A DNA stretch of 13,129 nucleotides from Clostridia bacterium BRH_c25 (GTDB lineage: Bacteria > Bacillota_A > Clostridia > Lutisporales > Lutisporaceae), in the NCBI GenBank assembly GCA_001515955.1, contig LOES01000158.1:1-13129 (forward strand), read 5' to 3'. Both the position numbers and the translations under genes were made by a program. Below the pieces are notes generated by a model. That model worked only from the letters and a program-made list of their open reading frames with translations. It was not told where the DNA came from and did not search any database. Below, piece by piece: positions 7,448 through 13,129 of the stretch (position 1 is its first letter; each line of letters begins with the position of its first letter).

Positions 7448-8434
7448 ATGAAAAAAATTATCAATCATCCCAATAATGTTGTTTCCGAAGCACTTCAAGG
7501 CTTGGTTAAGGCTTGCCCTGAGCTGCAGTATGCGGAGAAGCTTGAGGTTGTCTCCAGAAAAGAAAAGAAAACAAAGGTAGGCTTGGTATCGGGCGGAGGT
7601 TCAGGTCATGAGCCTGCTCATGCCGGTTATGTAGGTAAAGGTATGCTGGATGCTGCTGTTTGCGGCAATGTGTTTTCCTCACCAAGCCCCGACCGCATTA
7701 TCAAGGGTATTGAAGAAGCAAACTCAGGTGAAGGGGTTCTGCTTATCATCAAAAACTATTCCGGTGACATAATGAACTTCGATATGGCCAGGGAAATGGC
7801 TGAAATGGAAGACATACGTGTTGAAAGTGTTATAGTAAAAGATGACGTAGCTGTTCCGGACAGCACTTATTCCACAGGACGCCGCGGTATTGCCGGAACA
7901 ATATTCGTGCATAAAATTGCCGGTGCGAAAGCTGAGTCAGGGGCGAGCCTTGATGAGGTTAAAGCTGCCGCTGAAAAAGCAATTGCAAATATACGCAGCA
8001 TGGGTATGGCTATGAGCTCCTGTACACTTCCGGCAGTAGGCAAGCCTGGCTTTGTTTTAGGTGAAAATGAAATTGAAATCGGCATGGGCATTCATGGTGA
8101 GCCGGGGGTAGAGCGTACCAATGTAAAAACAGCCGATCAGGTAGCGGAAATTCTCTTGTCAAAGATTCTGGAGGATTATGATTTTTCCGGCTCTGAGGTT
8201 GCATTGATGGTAAATGGTTTAGGCGCTACACCTTTGATGGAGCTCTATATTCTTAATAATGAAGTTGAGAAAATATTAACCTCAAAGGGTGTGAAAATCC
8301 ATAAGGCCTTTGTGGGCAATTATATGACAGCTCTTGAAATGGCAGGTTGTTCACTTACATTGATGAAGCTGGACGGTGAGCTGAAGGAACTTCTGGATGC
8401 TCCCTGCAGCACACCGGCACTTACGATCATATAG
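7448..8434 (+). CDS. dhaK: Dihydroxyacetone kinase subunit DhaK (substrate-binding half)
   Basis: This 328-aa soluble protein is the half of the two-part kinase that holds the ketose substrate, classically dihydroxyacetone. SGGGSGHEP contains His54, KNYSGDIMNF contains Asp107, and GMGIHGEPG contains His216. These match E. coli DhaK His56, Asp109 and His218, where the last residue bonds covalently to the substrate's carbonyl carbon. GRRGIAGT and NGLGATPLMELY are also present. It is about 28 residues shorter than E. coli DhaK, with the loss mainly in the variable C-terminal half. The ribosome binding site TGGAGG lies 7 bp before ATG, and livF ends 23 bp upstream. A carbonyl-bearing substrate is a fair inference, but it need not be dihydroxyacetone: related kinases act on other short ketoses. 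Confidence 0.93.
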   Translation: MKKIINHPNNVVSEALQGLVKACPELQYAEKLEVVSRKEKKTKVGLVSGGGSGHEPAHAGYVGKGMLDAAVCGNVFSSPSPDRIIKGIEEANSGEGVLLIIKNYSGDIMNFDMAREMAEMEDIRVESVIVKDDVAVPDSTYSTGRRGIAGTIFVHKIAGAKAESGASLDEVKAAAEKAIANIRSMGMAMSSCTLPAVGKPGFVLGENEIEIGMGIHGEPGVERTNVKTADQVAEILLSKILEDYDFSGSEVALMVNGLGATPLMELYILNNEVEKILTSKGVKIHKAFVGNYMTALEMAGCSLTLMKLDGELKELLDAPCSTPALTII

Positions 8435-8449
8435 AAGGAGGGATTATTA

Positions 8450-9094
8450 GTGGGTTTTCTACTAAGCAGTAAGGATTATGCAGAGTATATAAAACTTGCA
8501 GCTGCAAAAATTCATGAGAATGGGGAATATGTAACTGCTCTCGATGCTGCGACAGGTGACGGTGATCATTGGACCAATATTAATATGGGCTTTGAAAAAT
8601 TGGTTGAAGCAATTCCTGAGCTTGAGACAATGTCACTATATGAAGAGTTTAAAAAAATTGGTATAATTATGATGTCGGTAATTGGCGGTTCCTCCGGTGT
8701 TCTTTATGGCAGTGCGTATATGGGAGCCGCTAAGGTGCTGAAAGACAAAGAAAATATTGAAAATCAGGACATGTGCAATGTACTTGAAGCGATGTTAAAT
8801 TCAATTATGACAAGAGGTAATGCGAAGCCCGGATACAAGACCATGCTCGACTGCCTGTACCCTGCTGTGGAGTGCTACAAGGACAGTATTGCAAAGGGAC
8901 TCTCTGAAAGGGAAACCGTCTCACTTGTAAAAAAAGCTGCAAATGACGGTGCACAAAGCACGGCAGATATGGAAGCAGTTCGTGGAAGAGCCTGCTATCA
9001 AGCAAACAAAGGTAAAGGGAATCTTGACCCCGGTGCTATTACAATGGCGTACCAGCTTGAAGTTTTGATGGACTATATCGCAGCTAAGCTGTAG
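8450..9094 (+). CDS. dhaL: Dihydroxyacetone kinase subunit DhaL (nucleotide-binding half)
   Basis: This 214-aa soluble protein is the half that holds the nucleotide and passes phosphate to the substrate on DhaK. LDAATGDGDH carries Asp32, Asp37 and Asp39, equivalent to the magnesium-binding aspartates of DhaL. IGGSSGVLYGSAY, GYKTMLDCLYPA, and the C-terminal GRACYQANKGKG with LDPGA complete the family pattern. After GDGDH a Trp (41) replaces the usual Gly. The start is GTG 8450 with AAGGAGG at 8435-8441, 15 bp after dhaK. No DhaM (EIIA/HPr-like phosphoryl donor) gene follows. The pair therefore either works with free ATP or borrows a donor coded elsewhere. In E. coli this subunit also signals to DhaR, and a DhaR-like gene comes next here. 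Confidence 0.92.
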   Translation: MGFLLSSKDYAEYIKLAAAKIHENGEYVTALDAATGDGDHWTNINMGFEKLVEAIPELETMSLYEEFKKIGIIMMSVIGGSSGVLYGSAYMGAAKVLKDKENIENQDMCNVLEAMLNSIMTRGNAKPGYKTMLDCLYPAVECYKDSIAKGLSERETVSLVKKAANDGAQSTADMEAVRGRACYQANKGKGNLDPGAITMAYQLEVLMDYIAAKL

Positions 9095-9133
9095 CTATAC
9101 ATGCACTCGTACTGAATTAGCGGGAGGTTCAAT

Positions 9134-10840
9134 ATGCTGCTTGCAGAAATGAAGAAAGATGTCACAAAATTCGCTGAGGTAATCTCAAAAATTCTTGAAG
9201 TTGATGTATTGATTGTCGACAACAATTTAAAGACCATAAGCAACACTTACTGCTATCCTAATAAGCCAACACCTATTCATAATACTTCTATTATCAGCCA
9301 GGTCATTTTAACAGGGAAAACCATTGCAATTGAAGATAAATGCAATTACGACACCTGTAAGGAATGTCTGGACTTCAAGGAATGTGAAATGAAAGGCTTT
9401 ATCTGTGTTCCTATTTTGTACAAGGAAGCGGTAGCCGGTGCTATTGCACTGATTGTGCCTGAACATAAAATATCTGTGGTATTTGCAAATGTACGTAATT
9501 CAATAGAATTTCTGGAGCGAATGGCGGACCTTCTGGCAAACAAGATACAGAACAGTGATGATTACAGCAACCTTAACCTGATAAAGCATGAACGGGAGAT
9601 GATTATGGATTCCATTGACTATGCAATGGTGTCAATGGATGAAATAGGATATATAACCTATTACAACAAGCGCTTCAGACACTACTTTGGGGGAAACGAA
9701 GACTTCTGCGGTTTGTTTATCAGGGATGTAATCCCACATAAATATATAACTGAGTTTTTATCAAATTATACTGAGTTTTCAGACAGGCTGATATATTTTG
9801 AAAAGGACAGCCATCATTTCTATGGTTTTTTATCCTGTATGAATATTAGCATAAATGGCAGCAGGGGTGGAATGCTGTTCATTTTCAAATCAATAAGCGA
9901 TGTCAATACTCAACTGGCGGAAATTGGCTATAACAATACGAGTATCACCTTTAAATCAATAGAAAACGGGTTGATACCAATGCAGGTGATTAATGAAGCA
10001 AAACGCCTTTCTGTTACTGCAAAGACAGTTTTGATCAAAGGAGAAAGCGGTACCGGAAAGGAATTGCTTGCAAAAGCAATACACACATTTTCAGATCGTG
10101 CAGGGCAATACTTTGTTACTGTAAACTGCGACGGCACATACCGTGAGATGCTTGAGGAATCACTTTTTGGAAATGAGCAGTCCAGCCAGATTGTCGGAGG
10201 CCTTGGTAAATTGCAGCTTGCCCACAATGGTACAATATATTTCTATAGAATTGAACAGATGCCGGTATACCTGCAAAGGCGGCTCGCTGAAATCTTAAGG
10301 AACAAGACAATTTCCCAATCTGGGATGCGCAGCATAAAAGTTGACCTGCGTATGATCTTTTCAACAAGTGCAGATCTGGAAAGCCTTGTACAGGTTGGGC
10401 TTTTTGATGATGAGCTGTACTACCGGATTTCAGAGAATACAATTTGTATTCCGCCGCTGCGGCAGGACAAAGCAGCACTTCGCAAGCTGCTTACGAGCAG
10501 CGCAAAGTTTTTCAAAGGAAAATACAACAAGGAAAGTCTTTCATTTGATGCTCAAGCCTTTGAAGCCCTGCTATTCTACGGCTGGCCTGGAAACGGCAAA
10601 GAGCTTGACAAAGTGATGGACTGCATTGTAAGCCGTTGCACGGATAATGTGACTGTTAAGGATTTGGCCCGGTTAAATGTAATTGAGATGGAGGACAACA
10701 AGTTTGTATCAATCCGTGATCTGGAAAGGGAGAGCATTGAAGCACTGCTTGCAGCAAATAAAAAGAAGGATGATGTGGCAATGAAGCTGGGAATAAGCCG
10801 TGCCACCTTATACCGCAAAATTAAAAAATATAATTTATAA
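9134..10840 (+). CDS. DhaR-like AAA+ transcriptional regulator with degenerate ATPase site
   Basis: This 568-aa protein has the architecture of bacterial enhancer-binding proteins. Residues 1-140 form a GAF/PAS-like sensor with Cys70-x4-Cys75-x2-Cys78-x5-Cys84. Residues ~155-260 form a second PAS-like domain. An AAA+ core follows (~272-500), then a Fis-type helix-turn-helix at the end (ISRATLYRKIKK). Walker A GESGTGKE (303-310) is intact, but other key parts are lost. No GAFTGA sigma-54 contact loop follows SLFGNE (343-348). The Walker B Asp-Glu pair is Tyr371-Arg372. The first arginine of FRxDLYYR is Asp425, and the sensor II Arg of WPGNVREL is Lys489. It should therefore bind DNA, and perhaps nucleotide, without remodelling sigma-54 polymerase. 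This resembles E. coli DhaR, which works at a sigma-70 promoter and takes its signal from DhaK/DhaL. GGGAGG precedes ATG 9134. Confidence 0.88.
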   Translation: MLLAEMKKDVTKFAEVISKILEVDVLIVDNNLKTISNTYCYPNKPTPIHNTSIISQVILTGKTIAIEDKCNYDTCKECLDFKECEMKGFICVPILYKEAVAGAIALIVPEHKISVVFANVRNSIEFLERMADLLANKIQNSDDYSNLNLIKHEREMIMDSIDYAMVSMDEIGYITYYNKRFRHYFGGNEDFCGLFIRDVIPHKYITEFLSNYTEFSDRLIYFEKDSHHFYGFLSCMNISINGSRGGMLFIFKSISDVNTQLAEIGYNNTSITFKSIENGLIPMQVINEAKRLSVTAKTVLIKGESGTGKELLAKAIHTFSDRAGQYFVTVNCDGTYREMLEESLFGNEQSSQIVGGLGKLQLAHNGTIYFYRIEQMPVYLQRRLAEILRNKTISQSGMRSIKVDLRMIFSTSADLESLVQVGLFDDELYYRISENTICIPPLRQDKAALRKLLTSSAKFFKGKYNKESLSFDAQAFEALLFYGWPGNGKELDKVMDCIVSRCTDNVTVKDLARLNVIEMEDNKFVSIRDLERESIEALLAANKKKDDVAMKLGISRATLYRKIKKYNL

Positions 10841-10858
10841 TTAAGGAGAATGATTATT

Positions 10859-11341
10859 ATGATTACAAACAACGCTTCTGATAGGGGCCAGCACATAAAG
10901 GACCTGAGGGATGCAATTGAACATAGAGCAACATGGTTTTACTACCTGCTTGAAGAAGCTCAGAAACGAGGCTTGGATTATGATTTTGCAAGAGATGCCA
11001 TTATAAGCTGCGGCTGCTTCCACGGCATGAACAAATACACACAGACAGACGATTTGAAGGCGTTTGCTCCAGAATTTGTAACAGATAATGTTAAGAATAT
11101 ATTCGAAATGGATGTAGATGTAACAGAGGAAGAACTGAAAATAGAATTCCACTACTGCCCGCTGGTAGCTGCATGGAAGAAGCTTACAAATGATGAAGAG
11201 AAAATTGCCAAGCTGTGTGATATAGCAATGGATGGCGATAGAGGCATTGCAAGCCAGTTTGATGCGTTTGAATTTAACCTTGGAAAGACAATTGCAAAGG
11301 GTGATAATATCTGCGAGGTTTGCTTCAAAAAGGTTAAATAA
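10859..11341 (+). CDS. L-2-amino-thiazoline-4-carboxylate hydrolase family protein
   Basis: This 160-aa soluble protein is recognised as the ATC_hydrolase family. The diagnostic C-terminal half contains FHYCPLVAAWKKL, LCDIAMDGDRG and KTIAKGDNICEVCF. In Pseudomonas the named member opens the ring of L-ATC to N-carbamoyl-L-cysteine, a step to cysteine. Many clostridial members are untested. It is rich in conserved cysteines (51, 53, 100, 120, 152, 155) and in His/Asp, which suggests a metal site; that is inference. The start is ATG 10859. An earlier in-frame ATG at 10850 lies only 1 bp from AAGGAG (10843-10848), too close to be used. It follows the regulator by 18 bp and is the last gene before the terminator. 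Its presence beside a cysteine desulfidase supports a link to cysteine-type sulfur chemistry. Confidence 0.85.
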   Translation: MITNNASDRGQHIKDLRDAIEHRATWFYYLLEEAQKRGLDYDFARDAIISCGCFHGMNKYTQTDDLKAFAPEFVTDNVKNIFEMDVDVTEEELKIEFHYCPLVAAWKKLTNDEEKIAKLCDIAMDGDRGIASQFDAFEFNLGKTIAKGDNICEVCFKKVK

Positions 11342-11406
11342 TAGCTTGCAGTACAAGAGTATACAAGGTATGGAATCTGAAGGAAGCTGATGCTGAACAT
11401 TTACTG

Positions 11407-11438
11407 ATAAAGTACTGCATTTTGATGTAGTACTTTAT
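11407..11438 (+). terminator. Hairpin ending the ten-gene block
   Basis: There is a 14-bp stem, ATAAAGTACTGCAT (11407-11420) with ATGTAGTACTTTAT (11425-11438), containing one G-U pair, and a TTTG loop. A short T-rich tail (TAATTT) follows. It lies 65 bp after the last gene of the block and before a separate gene pair. The stem is near-identical to that at 352-386. Confidence 0.75.
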
Positions 11439-11532
11439 TAATTTGGGGGGATTAGAGTTTTTGGCGGGAAATGTATTGTTATTCCTTGAATAAAGTATAC
11501 TATTCACTATATAAGTGGAAGGAGTATTCTGT

Positions 11533-11982
11533 ATGGAATGGATAATACATTTTATAGCAATCTGGACAGTTTTTTCGCTGCTGGGAGGATGGAAATGGGT
11601 GGAGCTCAAAAGAAATATATGGTGTGGGATAGCTTCATCCATAATACATTTGATTGTTGATACAGAAAGGATAATGTACGGTCTGTACGAAATTACAAAC
11701 CCTGTTATTTCTATATGGGGCTCATCTTTCTTCTTTACATTTGGAGCCAGTTTTGTTTCGGGTATGCTGATAGCCATGCTTCAACCAAGGAAGAAGTGGG
11801 CTAGAGTTCTTCATGTTCTTATCTTTTTTCTCATTTTTACCATTGAAGAATATATGCTTGTCAAGACAGGTGCTGTTGTATATGTACGCTGGAGCTTGCT
11901 GGGAGGAAGTGTCCCTATAAATATAATGTCAATCACATCATTAAGTTGGTTTTCTATTGTGATACTGGATAAAGGAAGGTAA
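11533..11982 (+). CDS. Small multi-span membrane protein of unknown function
   Basis: This is a 149-aa protein with about four or five hydrophobic segments, near residues 4-18, 29-43, 58-83, 91-106 and 128-143. Short basic loops separate them (VELKRN, QPRKKWAR). The overall look recalls small Firmicutes membrane proteins of the CBO0543 type, including an EEY-x-L motif in the fourth segment, but I do not claim membership. The start is ATG 11533: GGAAGGAG at 11517-11524 is a clear ribosome binding site 8 bp before it. A GTG at 11515 would place that site inside the gene. A possible -10 TATACT is at 11496-11501 with no convincing -35. It follows the terminator at 11438, so it is probably its own unit together with the 29-residue reading frame that starts 5 bp after it. 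Confidence 0.8.
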   Translation: MEWIIHFIAIWTVFSLLGGWKWVELKRNIWCGIASSIIHLIVDTERIMYGLYEITNPVISIWGSSFFFTFGASFVSGMLIAMLQPRKKWARVLHVLIFFLIFTIEEYMLVKTGAVVYVRWSLLGGSVPINIMSITSLSWFSIVILDKGR

Positions 11983-11987
11983 TAAAT

Positions 11988-12077
11988 ATGAGTATATACA
12001 TATATGCAGCAGGTATTTTCGTTATTGCAGCTGTTTTATTTATCTATGGAAAATGGGTTAAGAGTAAAGATTTATAA
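11988..12077 (+). CDS. 29-residue single-span membrane peptide
   Basis: This short reading frame begins MSIYIYAAGIFVIAAVLF. The hydrophobic stretch runs from about residue 3 to 20 and is followed by a basic, charged tail (YGKWVKSKDL). That is the shape of a single-span membrane peptide with its C-terminus inside. GGAAGG at 11974-11979 lies 8 bp before ATG and overlaps the end of the upstream gene, giving tight coupling. The spacing, topology and ribosome binding site argue for a real gene, but it is too short for homology to prove it. It could be a partner or regulator of the upstream membrane protein. Confidence 0.55.
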   Translation: MSIYIYAAGIFVIAAVLFIYGKWVKSKDL

Positions 12078-12187
12078 GCATAATTGGGAAAAAGTAATGC
12101 ATGAGTCTATTATGCCGTGAAGAATTTCTTAAAGTTTGTAATTTTAGGAAGGATTTTTTACAATTATGTAGAATTTATTCTATGTGT

Positions 12188-12223
12188 GATTGTATACAAT
12201 ATGTCTACAATATGGATACAATC
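12188..12223. promoter_or_regulatory. Phased TACAAT repeats and palindrome upstream of the second MCP
   Basis: Three TACAAT hexamers start at 12195, 12206 and 12217, exactly 11 bp apart. The first lies in a perfect 12-bp palindrome, ATTGTATACAAT (12189-12200). The outer arms GATTGTAT (12188-12195) and ATACAATC (12216-12223) form an inverted repeat. One site per helical turn on one face of the DNA is the pattern expected of a cooperative regulator-binding site. It sits about 80-115 bp before the MCP start in a 224-bp gap that holds nothing else I could support. Confidence 0.5.
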
Positions 12224-12301
12224 AACAAATAAAAGGGGGAGAATTTCTATAAAACACTGATGATTGTGGTAAATGCTTATATTACGGGGAGGAGATATTT
12301 T

Positions 12302-13129
12302 ATGAACTCAATTGGCAAAAAAAAACTCTTTACTTTTTTTAGGATGGTATTGGTATTATGGGTGCCGATTCTAATATACTTTATTATTCAAAGCATACTA
12401 AAAAGTGTTTTTAATAATTCCATTGCATTTCTCGTAATCACCCTGGCTGTGGTTATGTTGCTTGCTCCGGGAATATATTATTTATGGTTCAAGTCTTTTA
12501 TCAACATTTCAAAACACTTAGCGGATGCTGAAGATGGTGATATTGCTGCATATCTGAAAAAATCAAAGGGTACAAAAATCAAAGATAAGGTTCTGCTTCA
12601 GGTTGTTAAGTCAATAGAACAGGTTTTAGATGGTTTTTTAAAGATGATTGGGAAGATGCAAAGAACATCGGATCAACTTAATTATTATGTTGATAATCTT
12701 GCCAAGGAAAGTGAAAATGCAAATACCGCAGCCCAGCAAATAGCAGTATCAATAGAGGAAATAGCTAAAGGGGCAAGTGAACAGGCATTGGCAGCCCAGG
12801 AAACATCAGAAAATATAAACAGTCTGGCAGGCATGGCAGAGAGAATTGATAATGAAACAGGTAAAGGCGAGGCTATTATCAAGAATATAGTATTAAAGGT
12901 TGAGGATACAAAAAATGTATTGGAAGGCCTGCTGGAGCATTTGAAGCTATCGGCGGAAGATAGCAGCAATTCAGTGGATAGTATGAAAAACCTGAAGGAT
13001 AAGACATTAAGAATAACTGATTTTGTCAATATAGTTACGGAAATCGCTGAAAGGACTAACTTGTTAGCGTTGAATGCAGCAATAGAAGCTGCAAGGTCCG
13101 GAGAACACGGAAGAGGGTTTTCGGTAGTA
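12302..13129 (+). CDS. Methyl-accepting chemotaxis protein without an extracellular sensor domain (3' end outside window)
   Basis: The frame is open to the right edge (276 codons seen). A basic start (GKKK) precedes two membrane spans at about residues 15-33 and 41-62. The loop between them is only some seven residues (KSVFNNS), so there is no extracellular ligand-binding domain. A HAMP-like linker ([18 protein letters not shown]) follows, then long coiled-coil helices. The signalling tip [19 protein letters not shown] is just entering the window's edge with GRGFSVV. It should sit in the chemoreceptor array and talk to CheA/CheW. Its input may be membrane state, an interacting protein or an intracellular cue. 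GGGGAGGAG at about 12281-12291 supports ATG 12302. Confidence 0.9.
   Translation, partial: MNSIGKKKLFTFFRMVLVLWVPILIYFIIQSILKSVFNNSIAFLVITLAVVMLLAPGIYYLWFKSFINISKHLADAEDGDIAAYLKKSKGTKIKDKVLLQVVKSIEQVLDGFLKMIGKMQRTSDQLNYYVDNLAKESENANTAAQQIAVSIEEIAKGASEQALAAQETSENINSLAGMAERIDNETGKGEAIIKNIVLKVEDTKNVLEGLLEHLKLSAEDSSNSVDSMKNLKDKTLRITDFVNIVTEIAERTNLLALNAAIEAARSGEHGRGFSVV

Noticed and set aside
10841..11356. Minus-strand open frame of 171 codons opposite the ATC hydrolase gene
   Set aside because: The plus-strand gene has clear family motifs and a ribosome binding site. The antisense frame has neither.
12169..12182. Inverted repeat TAGAAT-TT-ATTCTA
   Set aside because: It is short, pure AT-rich and has no phasing with the nearby TACAAT set; likely chance.
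12685..13029. Minus-strand open frame of 114 codons opposite the second chemoreceptor
   Set aside because: It is Ser/Leu-rich, as expected antisense to a coiled-coil gene. The plus-strand MCP frame is certain.

Overview
The window (13,129 bp) is AT-rich and looks like chromosomal DNA of an anaerobic, endospore-type Firmicute (class Clostridia; a Ruminiclostridium/Acetivibrio-like background would fit). The reasons are the codon usage, strong AGGAGG-type ribosome binding sites, GTG/TTG starts, methyl-accepting chemotaxis proteins of clostridial type, and oxygen-sensitive or cysteine-rich proteins. No rRNA, tRNA, CRISPR array or insertion sequence was seen.

Layout. (1) 1-310: the 3' end of a sugar-type ABC transporter solute-binding protein. 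It closes with a hairpin at 352-386 that can also serve the convergent gene. (2) 401-1012, minus strand: a chemotaxis (MCP) signalling domain that has lost the front of its gene. (3) 1130-11438: the core of the window, a ten-gene, same-strand block. It begins at a near-consensus extended -10 promoter (1130-1158) and ends at a 14-bp hairpin (11407-11438). Gene order: L-cysteine desulfidase-family enzyme; a complete branched-chain-amino-acid-type ABC transporter (lipoprotein, LivH, LivM, LivG, LivF); DhaK; DhaL; a DhaR-like AAA+ regulator; and an L-2-amino-thiazoline-4-carboxylate (ATC) hydrolase-family protein. (4) 11533-12077: a small multi-span membrane protein coupled to a 29-residue single-span peptide. 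(5) 12188-12223: a phased TACAAT repeat cluster. (6) 12302-end: the 5' part of a second MCP, which has two membrane spans and essentially no extracellular sensor.

How the genes may work together. The block joins an amino-acid-type importer to two enzyme families tied to cysteine chemistry (ATC hydrolase gives N-carbamoyl-cysteine; cysteine desulfidase gives pyruvate, ammonia and sulfide). It also contains a dihydroxyacetone-kinase pair with its catalytic residues but no DhaM phosphoryl donor. The regulator has an intact Walker A. However, it has lost the GAFTGA loop, both Walker B acids, the first arginine-finger position and the sensor II arginine. It therefore is unlikely to be a normal sigma-54 activator, which agrees with a sigma-70-type promoter at the head of the block and with what is known of E. 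coli DhaR. The most economical reading is a dedicated uptake and breakdown pathway for a cysteine- or keto-type compound whose identity the sequence does not reveal. The individual families are recognisable; the combination as one pathway is inference.
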